64,000 bases of DNA from Bisporella sp. PMI_857 (GCA_021307315.1 JAJSPD010000009.1:310001-374000), one strand, 5' to 3'; positions 47,929 through 61,100 are shown, counted from the first letter of the stretch. Made by a program: numbers and translations. The notes: generated from the letters alone by a model not told the origin.

Positions 47929-49998
47929 TTAATAAAGAATTAAATCTCCTGTCTCAAATTCTTGCAAAGCATATCGATAGATTTCTTCCTGAGTCTTTTC
48001 AGAAACGGTCATTGCGGTGCCAATGATACGATAGCCCGTTCTTAAATCGTTGCTTCTAGCCTCTTGTTTTCTAAGAATCACTGACCTGCAGCAGCCTTGA
48101 AGTATACCAATCTGGTCTCCAACCTGTGCTGCAGGATGAGCCATTCCTATCATACCTTTTTTTGTAATCATAAGCCGCATGGAGCTCTCTATCACCCTGG
48201 TAATTGCCGTAACGAGATTTCTATATCTGATGGCGCCTGCTTGACTCGAGGTTCCGCCTTCTTCATGCGTATTAGTTTCTGAAGTGTTGTTCCTAACTGT
48301 CATATCATCCACTGAAATCTGTGTTCCGGGGAAACCCGGGGAAAGTGTAAACCAGTCTTTCAATGTATAATCTCCGACTTGCAGAGCTTCGTTTTCCCGA
48401 AGCCATTCAAGCAGTGATGTGCCTCGCAGATTCACTGACGTTTCACGAATCCAGATGTTTTCAAAGTACTGCCTGAGAAGTCTCTTCTTCGAACCATAAC
48501 AATACGGATCCATGCAATCTAAATGCGAGGTAGATTCAATGCCCTCTATGGGCAGGAGAAGACAAAGACTGCTCCAAAGAGCATCCTGGATTTCATTAGG
48601 ATAATTCGAGTTAATGGCAGCTGCCCAACGCTGAAATTTCGGGTCGCTATGATCGCTTAATTCTGGAAAGCGAGAGGAAACCGTTGTTGGTATATCTGTT
48701 TTAATAGCTGAACTAAGAGAATAAATCTCGTCAAAAGTACAGCCTTGTACTACCAGTACTCTACCATCTTTAGTCGGTGATTTAAGGGGCCTGGCACACA
48801 AAACTCTCCCTGGGTCATACGTGTCTAATATCGTTTTAGGCTGTGTCCAAAAATTGAGCCAATCTGGGGCCCAACTAGGCTGATTAGAGTGTTCAAGCCT
48901 GCCGGCACTTTCGATGCATATGAAACCTAAGTTTCTCTCACTAATTATCATTTTCCTTGTCATTTCTCGCAGAATCTCTCCTACTGACTGCTTGTAATTG
49001 GGTAAAGGGACCAGTTTGTCCCCATCGTTAGTCAGACCCAGAAGAGCGAATACTTTATCTCTTGGATCAGTTGCTAATTCTTGACGACTCTATCGAAGAG
49101 CCTCAAATAAGCTCAACGGTTCTTCAGTAGCTCTATAGTGATGCCGAAAATCTAGCAGTGGAAGGCAGTGTACATAAGCAGGTACTTCATACCCAGTGAG
49201 GCTTTTCCTCCCGAATTCTAGTGCATTTTTAATGTGATGCCAAGGTATTTCGGTATGTCCAAGGTATACCCTCACTTTTGTTGCTACAGCGATTTCTTGA
49301 ATGACCCAAACTCGTTTCCAATATGGTCTCTCGAAAAATCTCTGTATATCTTCTGTCGTTGCGCTTCCCAATATTGGCGACTATCGCTTTGTTCGGTCTC
49401 TAAGCCTTCTTGTAGCATCTTCCAATTTCCCCTCCTATGCTTCACAGACGAAGAGCTAGTGAGATCATGTATCTTCTTGAAATTCGTTTGTGATTGTTGA
49501 TCGGGAGGGCTAGCTAGCAAGTACTTTACATACTCCGCTTCTGCGAATCCAGCATCTCCGGTCCACACGAAAACAAACTTAGCGAGAGAGTAGATATGTA
49601 TCATGTTTCGAACTTGCAAACTTCGCTCAGATCTATCTTCCTGATTAATGCATAGCGCATCGACCCAAACACGTAAAAATCCATGCTCCCTAAGACTTTT
49701 CAGGGCTGTTGCTAAATTTGCTCGGACTGGAGTAACCTGAGTATTTACAATGATTTTTGCTGTGAGGGTAAGAGATCCCCAGCAATATGATAAGGCGGTG
49801 TAAGTGCCCGGGTTAATTAAAGAAACAAGTTCTAGCGTGCATTGGATCGGATCATTTCCGGATCCTGGCTCGATATAGAGCACACGTATATCGTAAGATT
49901 CAATGTCTAATGACTTGCTGTAGAGAGTTTTCTGATTAATCTCGTTCCTTTTCAAGTGAGGTTTCGCTTCACTGTCCAGATTAGTGGCTTGAAACTCA
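47929..49998 (-). pseudogene. HET-domain (heterokaryon incompatibility type) gene, apparently broken
   Basis: HET motifs occur in order on the minus strand: YTALSYCWGSLTLTAKI, VWVDALCINQEDRSERS..QVRNMIHIYS, RPYWKRVWVIQEIAVATKVRVYLGH and ATDPRDKVFALLGLTND, then a ~330-residue C-terminal region with SWAPDWLNF. Three problems are visible. The first frame has no ATG before the HET core; it opens after a stop near 49999. The frame must change between about 49440 and 49370; a 65-nt GTGAAG...GATAG intron would do this in phase, otherwise it is an indel. A TAG at 49090-49092 interrupts FEALR and SRQELATDPRD, where no plausible intron exists. HET proteins trigger cell death on non-self fusion, and these genes are often polymorphic or inactivated. 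It lies 60 bp downstream of a short helical-domain gene on the same strand. Confidence 0.8.
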
Positions 49999-50057
49999 TT
50001 TTATTCACAGGCGCAACCTTACGTTGATACTAAGATTGTTGTTAGATGTTCTCCAAA

Positions 50058-50905
50058 CTATTTTTGCTTCTGTAGACTTCTATACAGCATATCCGCCTCT
50101 GTATGTCCTTTTAACTTCTCTACAGATCGATCAAGCTTTGACGTGGTCGCTGCAACGGACTCGCCTATTTTTGACAATGGCATTCCCCTATAGCATGCTT
50201 ATTATATTTTAGAGAAACTCATACTGATAGGGCGATGTGTCCTTTGGTCATACCGTAACCGTCATGCAAGTACACAAAGATTTGTGTAGTGAAATTGATG
50301 ATATTGCAAAAGGCATCCATATGCAAATACTCTGATCGGTGGTCTTTAGAATAAGACATATACAGAGCTAATAATTTGCATTTTTGTGATATTTCTTGTA
50401 TGTAGTCGATAATACATGACATTGATCGATACTCCTTTACATATACCTGGAGATAGAACAAGCATCAATCATTATGTCTCTGAATCTATACAACACTTAC
50501 GTCAAGTATTATGCGAAGAAGACCCCATATTATGCCCGTTTTTGTGGACCCTGCTGTTTGCCTGATTCTAGTTTCAAACTCTCGAAGCTCACGAAGGCAC
50601 CGAAGCAGAAGACTGAGCGGTACACTCCAAGTATGTCGACCTTGATTCTCTCTCATTACCTGCTCGATGCGCTGCACGAGCGCAGGGTAGCTTCGAGTGT
50701 GTTGAGCTACAGAGTAGTCAAAGGGGGATAGCATCTTCTTGCATTCAGAAATACTATATTCCAGTTGCGCAGAAAAGGTGTCTTGCCTGGGTAGAGTTAG
50801 AGACGAAATATTGCAAATGTTTGCATACTCATCATAAACGGCATTTTCAACAGTCTCAAGATGTCTCATGTCACTATCACTGGCCATTGTGTTCCTTTGA
50901 AGCAT
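50058..50905 (-). CDS. Short protein resembling the N-terminal helical domain (DUF7708-like) of fungal NLR/ankyrin proteins
   Basis: Three exons, 50905-50501, 50446-50254 and 50197-50058, give about 245 residues in phase, with introns of 54 and 56 nt. The ATG at 50887 has the better context (ACAATGG) and is an alternative start. The protein is all-helical in character, with GIIWGLLRIILDV followed by CIIDYIQEISQKCKLLALYMS and, near the end, SVAATTSKLDRSVEKL. This order resembles the N-terminal domain found ahead of NACHT, ankyrin or HET-linked architectures in fungi. Here it stands alone: no nucleotide-binding or repeat domain follows before the TAG at 50058. It may be a stand-alone partner, a truncated gene, or the former 5' part of the adjoining HET gene. 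The family call is moderate. Confidence 0.5.
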
Positions 50906-53900
50906 TACAAGAACCGGATGCAGAGATTGATGTCTCTTCACACCAGGATTCTTATATTACCTAGCTTATGTAAGTTCAGCAGCTTGAAATAACATGACTG
51001 GATTAATACAAACATGAGGCCGAAAGAAATATTAAGCTCAGAGTCTCGAATTCCTTGATTCTCGATGCTACAACTGCTCGAATATACATGATAAGTTTGT
51101 ATACCATTGTTAAGGTGATGTATGGTCCGCTTTACAAACCCCTAACTACCTCAACCGCTACCAATTTTTGAGCTTCGCCGAGTCCCCTTTTATTTCACTG
51201 GAGTTCAGTTGCAAAAGTTTGGTAAAACAGAATATATTTGCATCCAGTAAGCACCACTGTACGTTTTGAACTATTTTATTCCACATACAAGAAACATCAA
51301 AGGTTCGGAGAGCCTATGATCTCCGGCACACCACAGCCCCCGCTCTATCCACTGGTGGAAAGATGCCGCTAAGGAAGGTGCAATTCCACCAATTTCGAAA
51401 CACCATACGTACTGGACTCCGGGAAAAGAACAAAAATTATAAACAGATTGCTCTCAAGTGAAATCGAGGCAGTCTCCATATTTTACCGATGAATGTGATA
51501 GTCCTTTATAGTTATCAATACAACAAAGTGGCTAATTGTGAGAATGATGCAATTAGCCGGGGAAAGGCTCAGATCAAATGGAGCACTGGTTTCATGACGA
51601 TCCTCTCAGAATCTCTTCCGATGGTTCAAGTTTTGCAGTGGAATTCTCTCATCACAGCCCTGTTTTAAGAGAACAGATGGTTTAGAGAAGAAAAAAGGAA
51701 TGGGGAAGGTGAGAGATCCCTTCTTTTTTATACTCCAACCTAGCGTAAAGGTCACATTTTAGGCACTGAGGCCAACGTCAAGATTGCTTAATAGGGTAAG
51801 CACGTCATGAGAACTAGGTCGAATAGTCGCACCTGGTTCTGTGGGGACGTTCTAGATGGAGCGATAATATGATACGATTTAGGTTTGCTGTGGGGTATGA
51901 CTAGAAGGGCCTGTTTGAGTGTGTAATGAACTATATTCGGTATCAGAAGCTTAATCAGGAAAGGGGTAAACAAGTACTTAGATCCCTTAATTCGCGGAGA
52001 GAGTAATCCCCAACATTGATTTTTTTTTAAAAAAAAAACTGGTATAATATCTGACGGTAACAGTCGCATAGGAAGCATGTTCCATGAGGTCGTGGCTATC
52101 CCCGCATAGTCTTTCACGACGCACCGTCAGCTTTTGCTGAAGACCAAAGAGATCCTCCTTGCTACTATGCGGTGTATCTACGGGTATAATTTCAAGCTTC
52201 AACAATGACTATACACGATTTGGCCATTCCCTCGCTTGAAATATCAGATAGCTGCCGTACGGCATCTTTTCAATGCTGTATGTAAGCACAGAGACAGATA
52301 TAAGGCTCAGCCAGGCTTGGAGGATGGATTTAGCAATAACATTAAAGCGCGATCTTCGAACTCGGACGTCGACTGCCTTGGTGTAGCCATAGCAATACAT
52401 GTTTTCAAAACCCATTGTATTAAGAGTTATGCAAATGCATCCAAACAGTCTTGTCCGGAAACTTTAAACCTGAAAGAACACTCTGTCTTAATACTAGAAA
52501 TTTTATGCTTAATTAACTTGCTATGACAAAGCTTTGTTTATTGTGAAAACTTATTTGCCAAGTACAGTGTGTTTGTTCTTGGGTTAACTTCCTTCCTGAA
52601 TACGTTCATATTTCGCGGCAATTCATCTTTTATTATGCATTTTACATGAGTTCAAAATAAGTCAAGATTGAAGCTTGAAGCTACCCTAAATACAAAAAGA
52701 TTAAACCTTGTGTCATTGTCAAGATCAAGACAAGATACTTAAGAGATTCCGCTAAGGTAAGTTCATGATACCCATACCTGTCATGGGTGTTCGAATAATT
52801 AATACACAGCACTATAGCTATAGACAAAATAAAGATCAAGTTCTACCAGCTAGAATAATAGTATTACAATTGATGCGGCCGAAAATCTAGACTAACGAAT
52901 TATATATTTACTACTAGATTCTTCTTTAAGCCTCTGCTGTTATCCAAGCCTCCACTTGTATCAAGCATCAATGCTTTCTATACTTTGTCTAGCTTAAATC
53001 TTTCAGAATTACGGTTAATCCAGTCTAGGTCATGGTTTCTTCGTCACTGCTGAAAAGTATATGCATTGTAGCCCATGGTAAGAAAGCGAATACTCTTTGC
53101 ATCTGCGGCGCGAATGCTCTAAATTCATGTATATTACACATTGAGCGCCCCGAAATACGCGAGGATTTCTGTCCCTAGTATACAACTATGTTGAATAGAA
53201 CTTTAGTCATTTCTGTATTCATAGACTATGCTGTGCTATAAGACGGTGGATGATCGCACCTGCTTCGTCTAGTATAAGTGACTTGCGACCTAGGAGAGAA
53301 AATTACCCATTTCCATTCTGGAAGTTTGACAGGTATACTCCTTACTTTTATCTGGTAGTACATATGCCTTTTCCACAGTTTCCCCTCTTCTCCTTTTTTC
53401 TTCTTCCTTCATCCAACTTCCGCGATCCGTCATCTTTCACACAAACTCTTTCGTTCTAATCAGTAAAGCACAAGATACTCATTACTTCAATATGAACACC
53501 ATACTTCTTAGCACTGTTCTTTTGTCTTCCAACCCTGCTCCATTGCAGCTTATGGCACTCATGTATCAACACTTTGTGGTATGTCCTATTGATCACTTCC
53601 TCGATAAGGACATGTATGAAGAGAACAGTTGGAGACGAACCGTAGTATTTCCTCTGCGGCTCTTCGGAGCCATATGGGGAGCTACTGGTTGTCAATGAGA
53701 ACACCATCTACAAACCTGAGGGGAATGTGCTCCAGCCCGGTGAACACCGCGGACCCCGGAATGGGAGAGTGGGCAAAACAATTTTTGTAACCAAACCTCG
53801 TCACTGACGATCACACCTTTTTTAGGGCTCGTCACTAGCCTATTGGCCAGATTTGGCTTGTCAGCTCTTGGCGTCAGAACCCCTATTTTCATCCTCTAGA

Positions 53901-54534
53901 TAGTTAATTCTATTAGCTCTACAATCAAATATTTATGCCCAATTCTATAACCTATTCTGTAATAATATCGCCTATAGACGTTCGGTCGGACAGATGCTAC
54001 AACGCCAAGATATTACTAAGCCGACGTCGGCCAATAGGAGTAGCCGTTGTACACTATGTCGCTTATTACAGGTATCGAGCATTCCTGAGATATTAAGTAA
54101 TGTTTATGGAGGTCAGCAGTGAAACATTGTCATAACATAGGTTTGTCAGGGTGCCTAAAACGGGATTTACATTAAGGTTGAGCCGGAATCCCTGCATTAA
54201 ACCGCGTTTTACTCTGTTCTCACCCAGATGCACTCAGGCATCAACAAACTGGGTTAAAGATTGGCTCCCTCTATGAGAGATCGGCCGCCTTTTCATCAAT
54301 CGAAAGTAGCTTGACGTCATGAGGGCTCTTTTTAAAACCCGTCATTCAGACGAAGATATTACTTTACACTCTAATTATCGCTCCCTTTTTTACTTGATCA
54401 AGACATGGGCTTGGACGTAACGAAAACTTCCGTATCATATATTGAGAGCTATAGGAAAGAATAGGCAAGAACGCCGAGGATAATCAGCGACCTCAATTCC
54501 ACATATCCTTATTCGTGTTAATAATTCTTTCGAG
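50906..54534. other. AT-rich stretch with possible coding relics
   Basis: About 3.6 kb. A minus-strand frame running 52415-51990 is interrupted by one TAG at 52209-52211 yet reads somewhat like protein on both sides (SYLIFQAREWPNRV, then SLLKLEIIPVDTPHSSKEDL). No family was recognised. Other frames are short. The region before 54535 is the promoter of the zinc-cluster regulator. Confidence 0.35.
52020..52038. repeat. T9-A10 homopolymer palindrome
   Basis: A run of nine T passes directly into a run of ten A, a self-complementary sequence. A near-identical T9-A8 junction lies at 58785-58801. Confidence 0.6.
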
Positions 54535-56414
54535 ATGCCCGGGTCACCAGGCTTGCAGAGGACAACGAAGCGGAGGGGTCTACCCAAGACTAAGACTGGC
54601 TGTCTAACCTGCAGGTATGTATATATCGCCACCCAAATATCGACTCCTTACACATGAGCTTCACTTATATCTCTCAGGAGACGGAGAGTCAAATGTGGGG
54701 AAGAGAGACCCAGGTGTCTAAGATGTATCAACCTGGTAAATGGGAGCGGTGACTGTGAATACCCGCCCGGGAAAACTCAATCCAGGCAACGAAAACTTCT
54801 CCCCCGGCACTCTATGAGTACCAAAGTGGTAAAGACTGTCTTACCTGATATTGCTCCAACTTCCGAGATTGGGAAATCACCAATCCAGGGCATGACTTCG
54901 AACACTGCACTCTCCAAACACCCCAGGAATTCATCAAAATGGAAACCACAGGAGTTGATTCCCCCCCCATTTCGCGGCCACTTCAAGAGTCAAGAAGCAC
55001 ATCGCTTCCACAAATTCTTCTGCAACGAGGTGGCCGACGAGCTTGCAGCCTTCTCTCCATCGAATCTGTGGCAGCAATCAATATTGCAAGCCGCAGAGAG
55101 CGAGTCATTTCTTCGCGATGCCGTAATTGCTATAGGGGTATTATACAAGATCACCCACAAGGCACCACACATGCGACCCTGTGACGCCCATCAGCTTTTC
55201 AAGAGTGACCATGCTTTTGCAGTCTACGAATACCAGAAGTCTCTAGCGGGCATGAGAGATGCGATTTCCAGTGGGAGTATGGATGTACGTACCGCGCTCA
55301 TTGCATGTCTTTTGACAGTTTGCTTGGAGAACGTTTATGGACGCAAGGATTTGGCCCTCCTAAACTGCCAAAGTGGTGCTAAAATGAGGCGGAAGTTTTC
55401 AGTCCCACTGTTAAGCAATGGCTCATCACATCAGAAGTCATCAGGGAGCGGACCGTCAACGTCCTGCATGATCGAAGACGAGCTCGTGGCCGCGTTTTCT
55501 CACCTCGATCTCTCCACCATGATTTTTATTGATTATTACCCCGCAGATAGCCATCGCATATTCAAGGATGAGCTGGACGACGCGATTAAAGGGATGCCAT
55601 CCAGATTTAATACTATGGCAGAAGCCATTGCATACGGGAAATAATCATGAATCGCTGTTGGCACTTTATAAACATTATACAAAGCCTGGGCAAGCCACCA
55701 AGGCGGCTGCCGGGGGAACATGTACAGGATTTTCACCAAAGATGGGCTTGGGCCGATCTAAGGTACGGGTCGAATCCTTGGATCGGCACCGATGACGCAG
55801 TTCCCACGAAGTGGCTAAAGGAAGCCGCCGATTGTTCAATGGAGCTGGCAAAATGGTTCTGTGCGTTTGATCCATTATGGCGCGCGCTCAAGCATTCGCC
55901 CCCACCTGTCTCAAAAGAGTTCTTCCAGGCCACATTAATGAGTCTGCAGGCTACCTCTACCTGCATCTCTGTCCAAGGATCTGTATACAGACGAGAAACC
56001 GATTGGGATATACATGTCCCCGAATTCAACGAGATTGTGTCTCTCACTGAGAAATACTTGTATTCCAAGCCAAAGCGATTCTACTTTGCATTCGAGGGCG
56101 AAACAATAATTTATTTGTATTATGTTCTGTTGAAGTGCAGAGATGGTGCTATAAGAAGAAGGGCCTTAATGGGGTTGGACGAGCACCCTAGGCGAGAATG
56201 CTCTTGGGATACGGCGCATTCTGCAAGTGTTGGTCGCTGGGCTATGTCACAGGAAGAGGGACAGCGAGGAAATGTAAAATGTCATGAGATTATCGAGGAG
56301 GATAGAGTGCGACTTTTGGGGACAGAATATGACACTGTCAAAGGACAGATTCGCACTTGGGCCTACCAGCTTCGGAACGGGGAGCGTGTGTATCTAAACC
56401 ATCAGTGGCCGTAG
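54535..56414 (+). pseudogene. Zn2Cys6 transcription factor with a one-base frameshift
   Basis: Exon 1 (54535-54614) and exon 2 (from 54678) join over a 63-nt intron inside the zinc cluster. The cysteines fall at residues 23, 26, 33, 40, 43 and 53 (GCLTCRRRRVKCGEERPRC, LRC, GDC), which binds two zinc ions and CGG-type DNA. The following ~300 residues resemble the fungal-specific factor domain 2 (ELIPPPFRGHFKSQEAHRFH, FLRDAVIAIGVLYK). The frame ends at a TAA at 55642-55644, after AIAYGK. Coding continues one frame over for 255 more residues, from about MNRCWHFINIIQ to a TAG at 56412-56414. The junction sits in GGGAAATAATCATG: one more A in the run would keep the frame open and give a 605-residue protein. 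This is either a real inactivating deletion or a base-call error. Target genes are unknown. Confidence 0.85.
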
Positions 56415-59400
56415 TAGTTCTAAGATAAAAATTGTCGTGTGCACTCTGAAACCGAGACTCAAGGCAGCAAGAGCGGATGTTGGCCAAAAGCATAATGGAG
56501 ACATTTGAGTCAGGCTGCGGAGCTTATATATATAGCCCCCTGACACCTGGAGGGGATCGAGCCTTCATGTATATTAATTCACACCTTCAGATACTCCCAA
56601 CATATGACTACTTGGAGCTACATATAATGGCCACTCTATTCTAGAATTATACAAGCTCCTCTATCCTATTTCTTCCCTTAATGAAGTTGTATATCACAAC
56701 ACGTGCATTTCTTGTGGATAATATTCACACCTTGTACAGCACGATATATTTTCTTCCTGCCGAATCTTTCTCCTGGCTACCAGTATGGAGTCCAGAGTAC
56801 TACATAGCAAAAGTACAACAATGGATCCTTCAATTCTAGACGCTGACTTGTTGCTCACTGACATTGAGGTATAAACAACGACATGCAAACTTTAAATATT
56901 AAGTTTGACTGAAAAGAAGCATGAGAAGCTGCAATGTTGACTCAGCTATAACCCGGCGGCGCATTATGTTAAGTGAGGTGTTGTTTCTTAATGGACTAAG
57001 CGTATGCCTGTCAAGGCCGCCGCGGCCAGGAAATATATATATTTTTAAAATACAGCAATGTACGTGTACATGTAATCAAACTATAAAGAAGCTATTAAAA
57101 TGAAAGAAAAAGAGCTATTTAAATGTTCCAATTCAATTACTATTCAAAAACCCTTAAATTATTATGCCAGACCTAGCGGTCAAGAAGGAATCCGCCAAGC
57201 ATGCGAACCGCGGGTAGAGCAATTCATTAAAAATAGCTCTCAATTAAATTCAGAAGACTAACAGGCTGGTCACATTGAATTAGTAGTACTGCCGGTAAGG
57301 GTACTGTATTATAAGTGGTTATCACTTTTTTTATTGTTAATTTATAAGCTACAGTTGCAGCACGACCTGCGCATGACCCTTAATCTAGCATATAAAAAAG
57401 GCGGTATACATGCTCTTTATTGCAAACATCAACTCTGTAACAAAGATTTATCATGTGCTAGTTGGATTAAAAGCTTCGGGAAACCGGTAATAGAAGTATG
57501 TACTTATTCATAAGCTTGAACAAGAGGGATACAAACGTGTGCAGGCAGTAAATGTAACACAAGCTCAGAACCACTTTTGACCTAAACAACGAAATAAAGT
57601 GATATGCTAGGCGAAGCATGGTGTGGCCCTTTGTTTCGAGAATGGTTAAAATGCAAATATACATTTAGGCTTTTCCAGAGTTAAGAGAAAGAAGGAATGA
57701 ATATTGAGGCAGAGCTTGTTTATATATTTAATTAATCAAAGTTTAGTCAGGAAACAAAAGAACCACTGCATGGGAATTATTTAATGCTACATTTAAACTT
57801 TTCCTCTTGAGCATTTCTGTGCTATTAAAGAGATAAACGTTGTTACTTATAACGTTTACTGCCATTGCTTATTGTCCTGTATGGGCAATTATTTCAAATG
57901 AATTATAGTACATAGGCGCTTAGACATGCAACCACGTTATGTGCTGTTGCTGCAGGTTCTAGTTCTTTTGCTACTTTTCTGAAACGCACTCAATATCGTG
58001 GTTTGTAAAGCAAGTCAACTGCTTCGTGTTCAAGTTGCTTCAGCCTAAAGCTGCATTGTTATATCTGCTCATCGCATACAGCATTGTCCCCTAAATAATT
58101 TTTTTAACGAAAACTATTCTGTGGCTCTCAGGAATGGACAAAATGGCGAGGAGAAGAGAGCCGGGAAGAGAAATTTGTGGTTGTAAATCTTGATAACTAG
58201 AAGTCTACAGATGGGACACTGCTTTGACGCAGCTATTAGACCAGGATTCTGTAATGGAGCAACTCAAAAAGCATGCAAGGCTAAAACAGCGGTACTACCT
58301 GCATTATTTTATGCAAAGCGTTATCCTTTCAGAGATTTGGGTCACAAAATAAGCAGACTTCAAGTGTGAATTCTGGTGGTATGCACTTGATCTCCTAATT
58401 ATAGCTTATATCAAAGAATAAGCTCACGAAACAGCCTCGCAAGCATGTCCTAATCCCAGGCAATATAAGAGACCTGGGAGTCCCTCGCTGTTAAGCCTAA
58501 TTCAACCAAGGTAGCCCGCCTGGTGTTTATTGGCAAAGTTGCCTGGATGTTGCGAAAACAGGAAATGAAAAATTTAAAAGCCTTACAACAACGGGATATA
58601 CTGCAACCGGGAGAGCAATAATTTTGTATGATGCTCTCACAAGATCAATAAATAGCCCGGGTATAGCATTTCCCCCCCTCTTTTGGAACGTGATCAGGTT
58701 TATCAAGGGTTAGACTAGAGGACGCAATGCCAAGCTTTTGGACATGCGAACGTTAAGCAAGAACAAGACTGAAAGAAAAGATTCTTTTTTTTTAAAAAAA
58801 ACCCTATATTGAGCTGTAATGCCCAAACTACGTTGCTGCTTTGACTGCGGCATGCATAGAGGAACCCGGAAATGCAGGATGTCATCTATTTTCACTCCAC
58901 AGAAATTAACTGCCGCTGTCAACCCCAGAGCCGTTGGTTGATGGGATCTACATTGTTCAAAATTTCGAGAAGCTGTGACGGCGTAACATTTCCTGCACGT
59001 GCGAGCTTCGAAATTTGAGATACAAAAGAATGGCAGGATCCGGAGGGTGGTACAACGTTCAATTACGCCTCCGGTCCGAGGCGGGCCTGGAAACCGGTTC
59101 GGCGGCGCCGCAAAAATAGCAACCATTGTTACCGTTGCGGAGAGCGTGATACGGCATATGCAAATTTGGCGATCGTGAGAATAGAGAATAACAAGCTGAG
59201 GGAAAAAGAAAAGCTGTAACTGCAGCAGGCTTGCGCTGGTCAAAAGAAGTTGGACTTTGTTAAGCGAATGGGCTGAGGTCCTTGTATTTCTGAGACTATT
59301 TCCAGTCACGCTTCTTACGGCATTTTTATGCTTTGATTTAGGATATAGCTCTGAAGGCTGGGCGCTTTTGCAGTTTCAAATCAGTAGCTTTTTGACGCTG

Positions 59401-61100
59401 GTTGTTGAGGAACTTCTTGTTGAAGTTGTGGTGTATTTTGCTATCCATGCATTAAAAGTTTTGTTTTTTTGTGTTTAGCGAAAGTGTATGTACAAGGTGT
59501 TGAGCAACTGTGAGCTGAGAATTGCGACCCTGTTTAATCTGGCAAGTTGTATGAAAGAAGAACACTGCACTTAAAATTGTACTGTACTTAAATATGTAAA
59601 GACTTTGTTGGCAGTGCAATGAGAGGGTGGCAGATAATGTGAAAGAAAAAAGAGAGATCACGTGGGGGAGCCTGGATTGATGGTGGGGCAATCCTTCAGA
59701 AGATTTCCTTGCATAACTCAATTGGTGTGGTTATCAATCAGGTATTTGCTGATTCTTAAATTAAAAAAAATCCCCCCCAAAAATCTATGCGTCATGAAAT
59801 CAACAAGAAGTTCACAATTGTTTGATGTGACTCTCGGGCTTTGAATGGTGGAACATACTCTGACGAGGAGCCCTTGATCTGGGTAGCATCAGATTTTTGT
59901 AGTTAGCAATTAACGTCTCATCACTCTCATGCAACTCTCAATGGATTAAGCTATTTTTGTTATCAATTCAATGCTTCAAAGGCACTGGGGCGTCCTGTAT
60001 TTTGTAGACAAGAAGATGAGGAAGAGGTGGAGGGACGGAAATTCTCGCAAACGGCAATGAATCGAGCATGTTTCCAAGAGAATTGACAAAAGTGAAGGAC
60101 GTCAGACAATTAAAATCAGCACTACGCGTACCAAATTGCTCTCGCAGATGAAAAATGTAGGTTGCCAAGTTGCCAAATCGTTGCCAAACACGCCCAAGGA
60201 ATTGCCCAAGCACGGCCAAGTTGGGTGGTTTCGGTGCATGTCGTATCCAAGATACCACCCACCGGCCGTGGCAAAACCTCGCCCCTCAGAATCCCTCTAA
60301 AAATATGCCTCACGGTTGCACAAATCAGGCTTTTCCTGCATAAAAATGATAATAATCAGCGACCAAACCTGCATAATTCCAAAATAGAAAACAAAGAACA
60401 GCAACAGGGCGATCGGTGGTGGGCGATGACATCGATGGTTACGGGATGAAATAATGATTTGCGGTGAGAGGGAATAGGTGAAACGACCGTGGGGCGAGAC
60501 TGGAATTTATCTATTTGAAGGTTTGAACGAGCGAACGATTCAAGGCTGCTTCTCCCCCCGGAAACGATGTCATCGAGGGCTGCGAGCTGATGGGTGCAAG
60601 TCCCCTTCCAGCTTTGAATGCGGCGGTTACAGGGGGAGAGGGGTGGGCGCTGGTGGGCGAGAGGGAACAAATGGGGAACCAAGGACGGCCGGTTATTCAG
60701 ACTTCCAAAACGAGGGCCAAATCTCGCTTGTTTGGGGGCCATCTTATTTTCATATCATTTGCCGCACGTGAAGAGTAAGAGCAGTGAGGAGACGTTGAAC
60801 GGGTACCGTACATATACTGATGATAATCTTGATTTTGAGGCTGTGTAATCTGGAATCATCATTTAACAAGAAAATAAGAAAGGTTGGCAAATGGTCAGGT
60901 AGATGAGTGATTGGCATCAATAATGGGGAGAGAGGTTTGGATTGAGTTTGGGGTGGTGCTTGGGGCTTGTGCTTCAGCGGGCTTCAGCAGGCTTTTAGTG
61001 GGCTGGATGTGGACTTTATAGGCGTGAACTTGCCTCTGGCTGATGCAGACAATTGGCCAACAAATGAACCGCAAAAGGGCAAATCCTTACTCTAAAAGAT
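56415..61100. other. AT-rich gene desert
   Basis: About 4.7 kb without a supported gene. The 57-58.7 kb part is very AT-rich. A 199-codon minus frame (58710-59309) and a 128-codon minus frame (60356-60742) have no domain and biased composition. No terminal repeats, tRNA or CRISPR were seen. Confidence 0.45.
58785..58801. repeat. T9-A8 homopolymer palindrome
   Basis: Nine T followed directly by eight A, like the tract at 52020-52038. The flanks of the two sites show no clear homology. Confidence 0.6.

Noticed and set aside
51990..52415. Possible coding remnant with one TAG, considered as an NLR or HET fragment
   Set aside because: The translation is partly protein-like but matches no motif, and one end runs into a poly(A/T) tract. 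Mentioned only in the intergenic note.
58710..59309. 199-codon minus-strand open frame
   Set aside because: No recognisable domain. It crosses the T9-A8 tract as FFKKK, has scattered Cys and Leu runs and no splice partners.
60356..60848. Overlapping plus and minus frames in GC-richer sequence
   Set aside because: Three frames compete over the same bases, all Arg/Gly/Pro/Ser-rich as expected for chance ORFs in GC-rich DNA.
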